Assembly (NCBI GenBank): GCA_023390635.1
Contig: JAEWCM010000016.1
Location: 1 to 14,261 of the forward strand
Length of the DNA stretch: 14,261 nucleotides
Direction: 5' to 3'
Source: Bacillota bacterium
GTDB taxonomy: Bacteria; Bacillota; Desulfitobacteriia; Desulfitobacteriales; Desulfitobacteriaceae
Shown: positions 6,645 to 13,650 of the stretch, piece after piece
Position numbering within the stretch: position 1 is the stretch's first letter
How the letters are laid out: every line of letters begins with the position of its first letter
Made by a program: the position numbers and the translations under genes
The notes under the pieces: model-generated
The model's database searches: none
Told to the model about the DNA's origin: nothing
The model's input: the letters and a program-made list of their open reading frames with translations, nothing else

Positions 6645-7933
6645 CAAATCAGCTGAAAACGATCATTGCCCGCGAATATCGGGAGAGAGTACGGCAGAAA
6701 GGTTTCATTGCCACTACATTAATTGGCCTTCTCGTGATTGTGGGAATGTCTTTTGCTCCTGCGATCATGGATAAAATCCGCAGTGCTGACAGGCTTGAAT
6801 TTACAATACTTGAGCAGACAGGGGAAGTGGGAGCGTATTTGGAAAACGCTTTACAGGACACCTTGCCCAGCGGGGAAAAAGAAATTCAGGTAACTGAGGC
6901 AGTTCAGGGGACCCCGGAAACCTGGGCATCAGAGAAAGAACGTCTTGTTGCGCAAGTGCAATCAGGTGGTGTACCCTTTTTGGAAGTGTTTCCTCCAGAT
7001 GCTCCCCAAAGTGTAGTCTGGCATTCTCAGAAAACATTAAGCAGCAGTGAAACCGGTAAAGTACAGACGGCCATTCAACAATGGGAAACCCAGAAGCAAA
7101 TCGAAGCATCAGGAATCTCGCCTGACCAGGTTAGTAAGATTTTTACTCCTCTGAACTTCGAGACACAGCTGGAGAATAACGATAAAGATTCAGGCGGTTT
7201 GCGGGGAGATACTCATGAGCAGCAGATTCAAAATGTGGTGTTAGTCTATTTCCTGTTGTTCATGCTCTATTTTGCTTTAGTTATTTACGGTGCTTATGTA
7301 GCACAAGGAGTAATTGAAGAAAAAAGCAGCCGCATTATGGAAATGATGCTGGCCACGGTTAAACCTACGACCATGATGGCAGGGAAAATTTTAGGCATTG
7401 GAGCTGTCGGACTGACTCAATATCTTGTATGGATCGGAGCTGGCATTGCCTTGCTCAGCTTTAAAGGGGGAGGTCTCTTTGATTCCCTGGGGCTAAGTTT
7501 CAGCTTACAACAGGTAGATCCGGTTATGTTTATCTATTTCGGAGTGTTTTTTGTGCTAGGTTTCCTTATGTATGCAGCCATTTATGCCGGATTGGGTTCG
7601 ACCGTCAGTCGGGTGGAAGATGCCAATCAGGTTGTTTCTCCTTTCACCATGCTTATTGTGGTGGCCTTTATGATCGCCATGTTCTCTCTGGGCAGCCCGG
7701 ATAATCCATGGATTGTGGGCCTAACGTATGTCCCCTTCTTTACTCCTATGCTGCTCTTTACACGCATTGTTTTAACTAATGTATCACCCCTCAGTATTGG
7801 AATCGGGATTGGGGAATTGGTACTTACGATTATTGTTCTAATGTGGTTGGCGGCTAAGATCTACCGGACAGGTGTTCTCATGTATGGGAAAGTTTCGTGG
7901 AAACATGTTTTTAGAATTCTGCGCAACAAATAA
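6641..7933 (+). CDS. ABC-2 type exporter permease, NatB-like
   Basis: This 430-residue membrane partner of the preceding ATPase has one N-terminal membrane helix (about 21-42), then a large extracytoplasmic region (about 45-195) with no recognised domain. Five or six C-terminal helices follow (about 197-222, 248-272, 295-318, 331-351, 359-379 and 384-406). The conserved cytoplasmic stretch GVIEEKSSRIMEMMLATVKP (223-242) is characteristic of NatB/ABC-2 permeases. ATG at 6641 overlaps the ATPase stop codon and uses GGGAGGTGAG within the upstream gene. With the ATPase it should form a half-transporter dimer; export direction is inferred from the family. Confidence 0.93.
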   Translation: MTNQLKTIIAREYRERVRQKGFIATTLIGLLVIVGMSFAPAIMDKIRSADRLEFTILEQTGEVGAYLENALQDTLPSGEKEIQVTEAVQGTPETWASEKERLVAQVQSGGVPFLEVFPPDAPQSVVWHSQKTLSSSETGKVQTAIQQWETQKQIEASGISPDQVSKIFTPLNFETQLENNDKDSGGLRGDTHEQQIQNVVLVYFLLFMLYFALVIYGAYVAQGVIEEKSSRIMEMMLATVKPTTMMAGKILGIGAVGLTQYLVWIGAGIALLSFKGGGLFDSLGLSFSLQQVDPVMFIYFGVFFVLGFLMYAAIYAGLGSTVSRVEDANQVVSPFTMLIVVAFMIAMFSLGSPDNPWIVGLTYVPFFTPMLLFTRIVLTNVSPLSIGIGIGELVLTIIVLMWLAAKIYRTGVLMYGKVSWKHVFRILRNK

Positions 7934-7939
7934 TCTATT

Positions 7940-7979
7940 AAACTGGCGTTAATCGCTCATCTCCGGTCGTTGATTGCTT
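7940..7979 (-). repeat. Dispersed repeat, copy A (inverted relative to copy B)
   Basis: The reverse complement of these 40 bases matches 10064-10103 at 34 positions. The shared core includes AGATGAGCGATTAA without a mismatch, preceded by AAGCAAT and GACCG. Copy A begins six bases after the permease stop codon, in the 3' untranslated region before the terminator. It lacks the surrounding hairpin of copy B. It resembles no named element that I know. Confidence 0.75.
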
Positions 7980-8024
7980 AGCTGGAATCCTCGATATTTC
8001 TGTAGGAGCTTTTGGGGATAAAAG

Positions 8025-8065
8025 AAGTTCTGCGTTATCTTTGATAAGAGCGCAGAACTTTTTTT
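8025..8065 (+). terminator. Rho-independent terminator of the galU-ABC exporter operon
   Basis: A 10-bp perfect stem (AAGTTCTGCG at 8025-8034 with CGCAGAACTT at 8051-8060) runs directly into a T tract. A small inner stem TTATC/GATAA fills the loop. It lies about 90 nt after the permease stop codon. Confidence 0.92.
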
Positions 8066-8276
8066 ATTGAAATTTCTGGTGGGAATAAGACGAATCCGGG
8101 GGCTTTTCATAGGACATGCTGAGGTTTGTCCGCGAATTAGACAGGCAACGGGCTATTGTTGACCTTTCTCGGTGGGAAAAGACGGAAAAAGGTTATGTTG
8201 CTACAGAAAAAACGACGGGTTTTTCTCCTAATTATTGGTAATATATGTGCGAAAGAGCATGTTAGGAGGGATGCTA
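8066..8276 (+). other. Gene-free spacer before the first anchored protein, weak extended -10
   Basis: With copy A and the terminator this completes a 343-bp stretch without a gene. The only promoter-like signal is TGGTAATAT at 8236-8244, an extended -10 with four of six hexamer matches and no -35 box. A lone TTGACC at 8159-8164 has no -10 partner at 17 bp. A 5-bp GGACA/TGTCC hairpin near 8112-8131 is too small to interpret. AGGAGG at 8264-8269 is the ribosome site of the next gene and is 7 nt from its start. Confidence 0.4.
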
Positions 8277-9038
8277 ATGAATTTTGATCAAAAAAGATTA
8301 TTGGCTCTTATCGGCACAGTACTTTTGGCCGGCGTAGTTGTGGTAGCAGGAATTTGGGGACCTAGTGTCTGGAAAGCCATGCGCCAGCAGCCTGACGAAA
8401 ACGGACAGGTTGTACTTCAGACACCTTCCGTAGACCAGAATGGAGGGGCGGCTGGCGCTCAGACACCTGACGGAACTTCCCCTAACAGCGGCAACGGCAG
8501 CGAGGGTACTACCGGTAATGGCACCGGGACAGATGATTCAGGGGGAAAAGCTAACCCTACCTCGGGAACAGCGACGACTCAGCCTGATACAGGTACAAAG
8601 AAATATAAGGAACCTGATGTGACATTAATCGATTTAGCTCCTTCTATCGCCGAGTATTTCGGCAATGGCGGGCTAAGTGACAATGCCAAGAACGTGGCAT
8701 TTGGCGCAGTGTGGAACATTGATCAGTATGTAGATGGTTATTTATACGGGATAACTGCCGGCCCCCAGATGAATGAAGAGGATATTAAGAAGTACATTGT
8801 TTTTCATAAGACGTTATGGGATAAACAAGTAAAAGCAGAAACAGGGGCGCAAAAAGCAGTAACCTTTGTGGATTATATGAGCAATATGCTCAACCGGGGA
8901 ATTGATGCCTTCGACGCTAAGGATAAGGCTAGAATTGAACAATTCCACCAGGAGATCCATGACATGAATACTCATCTTTTCCGTAATGATCTGACTTCCA
9001 AGATTTACGGATCAACTCCCTTTGCCACGAAAAGGTAA
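8277..9038 (+). CDS. Membrane-anchored protein with Gly/Ser/Thr-rich linker, function unknown
   Basis: This 253-residue protein has a single hydrophobic segment at 7-28 (signal anchor, no lipobox or obvious cleavage site). A low-complexity linker rich in Gly, Thr, Ser, Asn and Pro covers about 45-108. A mainly helical domain follows at about 112-253, with no cysteine and several aromatic and charged helices (for example AFGAVWNIDQYVDGYLYG). The topology implies the domain lies outside the membrane, held off by the linker. ATG 8277 is chosen because AGGAGG is 7 nt upstream. The in-frame ATG at 8271 is only 1 nt from it, and a TTG at 8235 lies upstream of the ribosome site. It is flanked by terminators, so it is monocistronic. 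I do not recognise the domain. Confidence 0.85.
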   Translation: MNFDQKRLLALIGTVLLAGVVVVAGIWGPSVWKAMRQQPDENGQVVLQTPSVDQNGGAAGAQTPDGTSPNSGNGSEGTTGNGTGTDDSGGKANPTSGTATTQPDTGTKKYKEPDVTLIDLAPSIAEYFGNGGLSDNAKNVAFGAVWNIDQYVDGYLYGITAGPQMNEEDIKKYIVFHKTLWDKQVKAETGAQKAVTFVDYMSNMLNRGIDAFDAKDKARIEQFHQEIHDMNTHLFRNDLTSKIYGSTPFATKR

Positions 9039-9127
9039 AGACTACAGGAAGATAAAAAATACAAAGAGCCACATCTAACCTGCATAGATTGGCAAACTAT
9101 TATGGGGCGAATAACTGAATAGTGAAA

Positions 9128-9180
9128 CATAGCAGAACACCGGCTTGTCACAGGCAAGGCGGTGTTCTGCTATGCTTTTT
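9128..9180 (+). terminator. Strong rho-independent terminator
   Basis: A perfect 15-bp stem (CATAGCAGAACACCG at 9128-9142 with CGGTGTTCTGCTATG at 9160-9174), with an inner CTTG/CAAG stem, is followed by CTTTTT. It ends the transcript of the first anchored-protein gene, about 90 nt after its stop codon. Confidence 0.92.
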
Positions 9181-9280
9181 GATAATGTAAGTATTGTGAA
9201 TAATTGCTTATATGAGGTTTGAAATTCTGCCTGTTGGGTCAGGATATAGGTAAAACTAAGATAAGGAGAATTTGGTTGTC

Positions 9281-9973
9281 ATGTTGAAAAAACGTTGGTT
9301 TATTACTGCGGTAGCCCTTTTCTGCGGAATTATACTGGGAACCATGGGTGTAGTGCTGGTAGAGAATCCTACTCGCCCCACTGCTTTGCTTACGTTAATG
9401 CAGGGTAAAGGAAATAATGCACAGGTTGTCAATGCGGCGGAGGATCAGACGTCAAACGGGACATCAGGGAATAACGGCATTGAAGGAGATGACAGCTTAG
9501 GTCCGGCGGGAAGCACTCACTCCAGTGACGGTACAGACAGTTCCGTTTCTGGAGCAGGTAAGGATGATGCCAAAACGGCTCAGATTAAAGAAACCATTAT
9601 TTCCGATTACAAGCAGGATATCGGGACTTTATTTGATGCATGGAAGAGCAAAGATATGACGGCATTCAGAGCCACTCTGGAAAAAGCCTACACCGGCGAT
9701 TTACTGGAAAAGCATATTCAAAAGGCCAGTCCCTTTTTTGAACAGGGAACAGGAATTAATGTGTCCTATATCAACTTTGATCAGGTGGAGGTAGAATCTC
9801 TCTCGGCGGAAACGGCTACTCTGAAGGCCGATTACCATTACATGAGCAGTGATTATGATTTGGTAACGCAAAAAGAAAAAGGAGAACCGCATGAACAGAC
9901 GGTGCATGTGAGAGTGGATTTAATCAAAATAGATTCGCACTGGATGATTACCGGTGAAACCAGTCTGAGCTGA
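9281..9973 (+). CDS. Membrane-anchored protein with polar linker and possible NTF2-like domain
   Basis: This 230-residue protein has the same architecture as its upstream neighbour. A basic N-terminus and one membrane helix (about 7-27) come first, then a Gly/Ser/Asn/Asp-rich linker (about 50-95), then a C-terminal domain (98-230). The domain begins with helices containing LFDAWKSKDMTAFRATLE and ends in beta-like segments with VDLIKIDSHWMITGE. That helix-then-sheet order, ending in a strand with a buried Trp, suggests an NTF2-like (cone) fold, but this is inference. VALFC at 11-15 is a poor lipobox (Phe before Cys), so lipidation is unlikely. AAGGAG lies 12 nt before ATG 9281 and only 3 nt before an in-frame TTG at 9272, so the ATG is preferred, with some doubt. 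Confidence 0.82.
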   Translation: MLKKRWFITAVALFCGIILGTMGVVLVENPTRPTALLTLMQGKGNNAQVVNAAEDQTSNGTSGNNGIEGDDSLGPAGSTHSSDGTDSSVSGAGKDDAKTAQIKETIISDYKQDIGTLFDAWKSKDMTAFRATLEKAYTGDLLEKHIQKASPFFEQGTGINVSYINFDQVEVESLSAETATLKADYHYMSSDYDLVTQKEKGEPHEQTVHVRVDLIKIDSHWMITGETSLS

Positions 9974-10023
9974 ACGGACAAATAATGATGCAATAAAAAA
10001 AGGTATACGGAGCTCTCAACAGA

Positions 10024-10173
10024 CAGGGGCTGCCGTAAGATAGAACTACTTAAAGACAAGGCCAAGCAATGAATGACCGTAGATGAGCGATTAATGCTAA
10101 TTTGCGACAGCGGAGCGTCATTCATTGCTTAGCCCGCTCTTAAGATTACTATTTTACGGCGGCCTCTGTTTTT
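10024..10173 (+). terminator. Very long structured hairpin ending in a U-tract (terminator or larger RNA element)
   Basis: The base of the stem pairs 10024-10043 with 10149-10168 over 20 consecutive positions, three of them G-T. TTTTT follows at 10169-10173. Above it, 10049-10056 pairs with 10138-10144 (one bulge) and 10060-10062 with 10132-10134. AAGCAATGAATGAC (10064-10077) then pairs perfectly over 14 bp with 10117-10130. The apical 39 nt can form a further stem (10087-10093 with 10098-10105, one bulge). It starts about 50 nt after the stop codon of the second anchored-protein gene and can end that transcript. It is far larger than a terminator needs to be, and contains repeat copy B. Confidence 0.75.
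10064..10103 (+). repeat. Dispersed repeat, copy B (inside the long hairpin)
   Basis: These 40 bases match the reverse complement of 7940-7979 at 34 positions. The copy covers the left arm of the 14-bp perfect inner stem and the first 26 bases of the apical loop region, so the conserved part is not simply a stem arm. The six differences from copy A are scattered substitutions with no gaps. Confidence 0.75.
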
Positions 10174-10201
10174 CAGTCTGTTAAACGGAAAAACCCATTA
10201 G

Positions 10202-10230
10202 TTGAAAATGACGTATATTTGGTGTAAACT
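10202..10230 (+). promoter_or_regulatory. Promoter of the nucleotide-sugar gene block
   Basis: TTGAAA (10202-10207) and TAAACT (10225-10230) are exactly 17 bp apart, matching the vegetative consensus at five and four of six positions. Transcription would start near 10237, about 48 nt before the dehydratase start. If this promoter is real, the long hairpin lies upstream of it and is not part of the leader. Confidence 0.55.
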
Positions 10231-10284
10231 GTAGAACAGTAATCAAGTTCCTATTCGTCTAAGTGAGAAAGGAATGAATTTTGC

Positions 10285-12150
10285 GTGTCTTTTCGTAAGC
10301 GTACTGCGCTGTTAATGCTGATTGATGCCTTGTTGGTCAACCTGGCAGCTTTCGGCAGTTTTTATTTCCGTTTTGACGGCAGTATACCACAGGAATATCT
10401 GACCACTTATTATCTGACTGCCATTATTTCTACGATTGTTTACTTAATTGTTTTCAATATTTTTGGCCTTTATAACCGCCTTTGGCAGTATGCAAGCGTG
10501 GGCGAACTTTTATCTATTGTCTTTGCCGTAAGTATTGGCACTATATTGATTATTGCCTTGGTTTACTTTGGAGCACCGATCAGGCTGCCGCACTTTACGT
10601 CTGCATTTTTCTGGCTTTTAAATATCTTTCTGATCGGGGGATCACGGTTTATCTGGAGAATTCTTCAGGAACGGATAGTGATCGGAGAGATTCCGGGAGC
10701 TCAGAAGCAAGTCCTGATCGTAGGAGCGGGAGATGCAGGAGTGACTGCGGTCCGGGAGCTGAAAAACCGCAATTATCACGACGGCAGACCAGTAGGGTTT
10801 ATTGATGATGACTGGGGAAAGCAAAGGCTTCATGTCCTGGGTATTCCGATTTTGGGGACACGGAAGGATATCCCCAAAATCGTCAAAAATCATGGCATTG
10901 ATGAAGTGGTGATTGCCATGCCGTCTGCTTCCGGAGAAGCAGTACGGGAAATTGTCGGCATTTGTGAAAAAACCGGTGTGTCCCTGAAAATTATGCCAGG
11001 GGTTTATGATCTTCTCAGCGGCAATGTAGAGGTTAATTCTATCCGTAAAGTTCAAGTGGAGGATTTGTTGGGAAGAGAACCTGTTTCGGTGGACCTGGAA
11101 GAGGTGGCCGGCTATGTATCGGGACAGACTGTGTTGGTAACCGGTGCGGGGGGATCGATCGGATCGGAAATCTGCCGCCAGATTGCTAAATTTAATCCTA
11201 AGGAGATTATCTTAGCGGGCCATGGGGAAAACAGTATTTTTACCATTGAACAAGAACTGAGAGCCTCTTATGAGGGGATCAACTTTACGACCGAGATCTT
11301 AGAGATTAAGGACAGGGAAAAGGTTTTCCTGGTTTTCAATAAATATAAGCCGACGGTGGTGTTTCATGCCGCCGCACATAAGCATGTTCCACTAATGGAG
11401 CGGAACCCGGAAGAGGCTCTGAAAAATAATATTGTAGGGAGCCAGAATCTGGCTCAAGCAGCTGATGCGGCGGGAGTTAAGGTGTTTGTCCTTATTTCCA
11501 CCGATAAGGCAGTTAATCCTACCAGTGTAATGGGGGCCACCAAGCGGGTGGCGGAAATGATTGTCCAGGGCATGGATAAGCATTCCCAAACGAAATTTGT
11601 GGCTGTCCGTTTCGGCAATGTGCTGGGAAGCCGGGGCAGCGTGATTCCCACCTTTAAGCGCCAGATTGCTCAAGGGGGACCTGTGACGGTAACTCACCCG
11701 GAAATGGTCAGGTATTTCATGACCATACCGGAGGCAGCCCAACTGGTCATTCAGGCAGGAGCAATGGCCCGGGGTGGAGAAATCTTCATTTTAGACATGG
11801 GAAAACCTGTGAAGATTGTCGATCTGGCCAGGGATCTTATACGCCTTTCTGGTCTCGAGCCTGATGTTGATATAAAAATTAAATTTTCTGGCATCCGACC
11901 GGGAGAAAAGCTTTATGAAGAGCTTTTGACAGCTGAAGAAGGGACAACAGCTACGAAGCATAGCCGAATTTTCGTGGCTAAGCCGAATGAAATTCACGAA
12001 ACCTTGCTTCATGAAATAACAGAAGAAATTCGCGGACATGGGTCGCAATTATCCCGTGATGAAGTAATTGCATTACTACAGAAAGTTGTGCCCGCCTTTC
12101 GCAAAAACAGCTCCGAGAATAAGGAAAAGCCTAAGGTTGCCGCCCAATAA
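10285..12150 (+). CDS. Membrane-bound nucleotide-sugar 4,6-dehydratase/epimerase, PglF/WbpM/CapD family
   Basis: This 621-residue protein, the usual length for the large members of the family, probably converts UDP-GlcNAc to a 4-keto-6-deoxy sugar for surface glycans. Membrane helices lie at about 8-28, 43-63, 74-95 and 106-125. A first Rossmann domain starts with VLIVGAGDAG (143-152). The catalytic second NAD(P)-binding domain starts with VLVTGAGGSIG (283-293). HAAAHKHVPLME lies at 361-372 and STDKAVNPTSVMGATKR at 405-421; in the latter Met416 and Lys420 occupy the usual Tyr/Lys positions, as is normal here. SGIRPGEKLYEELL (535-548) closes the fold. The start is GTG at 10285, about 11 nt after GAAAGGA; the nearby ATG at 10274 is out of frame. 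The exact sugar cannot be told from sequence. Confidence 0.93.
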   Translation: MSFRKRTALLMLIDALLVNLAAFGSFYFRFDGSIPQEYLTTYYLTAIISTIVYLIVFNIFGLYNRLWQYASVGELLSIVFAVSIGTILIIALVYFGAPIRLPHFTSAFFWLLNIFLIGGSRFIWRILQERIVIGEIPGAQKQVLIVGAGDAGVTAVRELKNRNYHDGRPVGFIDDDWGKQRLHVLGIPILGTRKDIPKIVKNHGIDEVVIAMPSASGEAVREIVGICEKTGVSLKIMPGVYDLLSGNVEVNSIRKVQVEDLLGREPVSVDLEEVAGYVSGQTVLVTGAGGSIGSEICRQIAKFNPKEIILAGHGENSIFTIEQELRASYEGINFTTEILEIKDREKVFLVFNKYKPTVVFHAAAHKHVPLMERNPEEALKNNIVGSQNLAQAADAAGVKVFVLISTDKAVNPTSVMGATKRVAEMIVQGMDKHSQTKFVAVRFGNVLGSRGSVIPTFKRQIAQGGPVTVTHPEMVRYFMTIPEAAQLVIQAGAMARGGEIFILDMGKPVKIVDLARDLIRLSGLEPDVDIKIKFSGIRPGEKLYEELLTAEEGTTATKHSRIFVAKPNEIHETLLHEITEEIRGHGSQLSRDEVIALLQKVVPAFRKNSSENKEKPKVAAQ

Positions 12151-12174
12151 GGCGAATATAAGGAGGAAATATTG

Positions 12175-13530
12175 ATGTTAACATTAAAACCGGTGATTAC
12201 GGATCAAGATGTGTTGGCGAAAGCATTGAAAGAGAAAGTGGAAAAGCATCAGGCTAAAGTTGGTGTGATTGGCTTAGGCTATGTGGGTTTGCCCCTCGCT
12301 GTGGAAAAAGGTAAAGTCGGTTTTCCTGTTTTGGGCTTTGAAATTGATGAGAGCAAAGTAGAACGGGTCAATCAAGGGATAAACTATATCGGTGATGTGA
12401 AGGATGAGGAACTGCTTGAGTTATCCCAAAAGGGAACTTTGGAAGCTACCACAGATTATTCACGATTGAGCGAATGCGATGTGATTGTGATCTGTGTGCC
12501 TACGCCTTTGACAATTACCCGTGATCCGGATATCTCCTTCATTCAGGCCTCAGCTGATCAGATAGCCAAGTATATCCGCCCTGGACAGATGGTGACCTTG
12601 GAAAGCACAACCTATCCGGGAACGACGGAGGAAGTGATCCTGCCTCTGCTGGAGAAGAGCGGGTTGAAAGTAGGAAAGGATTTCTTCCTGGCCTTTTCGC
12701 CTGAGCGGGTTGACCCTGGGAATAAACGTTTCAGCACAAAGAATACGTCCAAAGTAGTGGGAGGAATGACTCCCATCTGCCTGGAAATTGCCTATACCTT
12801 TTATGCTCAGACCATCGTCAATGTAGTTCCTGTTTCATCACCTGCGGCGGCTGAGATCACCAAGGTCTTTGAAAATACTTACCGGGCGGTCAATATTGCC
12901 CTGGTTAACGAACTAATGCTTCTCTGCGACCGAATGGGACTGGATATTTGGGAAGTGGTGGAAGCAGCTGGAACCAAGCCTTTCGGAATCCAGACTTTCT
13001 GGCCTGGTCCTGGTGTAGGGGGACATTGCATTCCCATCGATCCTTTCTATTTGACCTGGAAGGCCCGTGAGTATGATTTCCATACCCGCTTTATTGAGCT
13101 GGCAGGAGAGATCAATGTGGAAGCCTCTTACCATGTGGTGAACAAAGTAGTGGGAGCTTTAAATGAGAAGAACAGAAGCTTAAAGGATGCCAGGATTTTT
13201 ATTCTGGGTGTAGCTTATAAGAAAGATATTGAAGATGTTAGGGAATCACCGGCATTGAAAATTATGGAACTGCTGCGCCGGGATGGTGCTCTGGTAAGCT
13301 ATCACGATCCCTATCTGCCTGTGATTGAGCCTCACGGCGGCAGTACGGTGCATGTTGAGAGCTCCGAATTGTCGGTGGAGAATTTGTCAGAAGCGGATTG
13401 CGTGCTGATCCTTACTGATCACAGTGTCTTTGATTATGAGTTTGTGGCGGACAAGGCTCAGATGATTGTAGATGCCCGCAATGCTACCAAGGATGTGACC
13501 AAGAACCGGGAGAAGATCCGCAAGATCTGA
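12175..13530 (+). CDS. wbpA: UDP-N-acetylglucosamine 6-dehydrogenase-like (WbpA-type nucleotide-sugar dehydrogenase)
   Basis: This 451-residue cytosolic enzyme probably oxidises C6 of a UDP-sugar in two NAD+-dependent steps. The NAD loop VGVIGLGYVGLPLA lies at 29-42, FSPERVDPGN at 174-183, and Lys230/Asn234 in ITKVFENTYRAVN. The thioester-forming Cys285 lies in GPGVGGHCIPIDPFYL, and GVAYKKDIEDVRESPA at 345-360. The GVGGHCIPIDP form and TPLTITRDPD favour the WbpA/UDP-GlcNAc subgroup over UDP-glucose dehydrogenase, and the WbpB-like next gene supports this. AAGGAGG lies 8 nt before ATG 12175; a TTG one codon earlier is less likely. It is 24 nt behind the dehydratase gene, so the two form one operon. 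The symbol is a best match, not proven. Confidence 0.9.
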   Translation: MLTLKPVITDQDVLAKALKEKVEKHQAKVGVIGLGYVGLPLAVEKGKVGFPVLGFEIDESKVERVNQGINYIGDVKDEELLELSQKGTLEATTDYSRLSECDVIVICVPTPLTITRDPDISFIQASADQIAKYIRPGQMVTLESTTYPGTTEEVILPLLEKSGLKVGKDFFLAFSPERVDPGNKRFSTKNTSKVVGGMTPICLEIAYTFYAQTIVNVVPVSSPAAAEITKVFENTYRAVNIALVNELMLLCDRMGLDIWEVVEAAGTKPFGIQTFWPGPGVGGHCIPIDPFYLTWKAREYDFHTRFIELAGEINVEASYHVVNKVVGALNEKNRSLKDARIFILGVAYKKDIEDVRESPALKIMELLRRDGALVSYHDPYLPVIEPHGGSTVHVESSELSVENLSEADCVLILTDHSVFDYEFVADKAQMIVDARNATKDVTKNREKIRKI

Positions 13531-13552
13531 GTAAAATCGTATAATAAGAACG

Positions 13553-13610
13553 GACAGGAGGGGAATCCATGTGATTCCCCTTTTCCCAAAAGAGCCTGTC
13601 TTTTATTATT
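13553..13610 (+). terminator. Two nested hairpins in the spacer; terminator or attenuator
   Basis: AGGGGAATC (13559-13567) pairs with GATTCCCCT (13573-13581), a 9-bp stem followed by a short T run. Around it GACAGG (13553-13558) pairs with CCTGTC (13595-13600), followed by TTTTATTATT. Flanking AT-rich bases (from 13541) can extend the outer stem with a few mismatches. It lies 22 nt after the 6-dehydrogenase stop codon and would reduce or end transcription before the next pathway gene. Confidence 0.65.
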
Positions 13611-13650
13611 GATAATACTTAAGAGCTATCAGGAAAGGATTGAATGATCA

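Noticed and set aside
8159..8164. TTGACC as a second CtsR half-site or a -35 box
   Set aside because: No second heptad lies at the 3-nt spacing, and no -10-like hexamer lies 16-18 bp downstream.
8201..8226. AAAAA/TTTTT hairpin before the first anchored-protein gene as an attenuator
   Set aside because: The stem is only A-T pairs and too weak to support a regulatory claim.
8440..8622. A 60-codon ORF inside the first anchored-protein gene
   Set aside because: It is a shadow of the repetitive linker-coding region and has no ribosome site.
9281..9325. Lipoprotein signal for the second anchored protein
   Set aside because: VALFC has Phe immediately before the Cys, where the lipobox needs Gly, Ala or Ser, and the Cys lies in mid-membrane helix.
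10018..10182. Long hairpin as the leader (EAR- or LoaP-type antitermination element) of the polysaccharide operon
   Set aside because: The best promoter for the operon (10202-10230) lies downstream of it, the hairpin ends in a terminator-like U-tract, and I see no match to the motifs of those elements.
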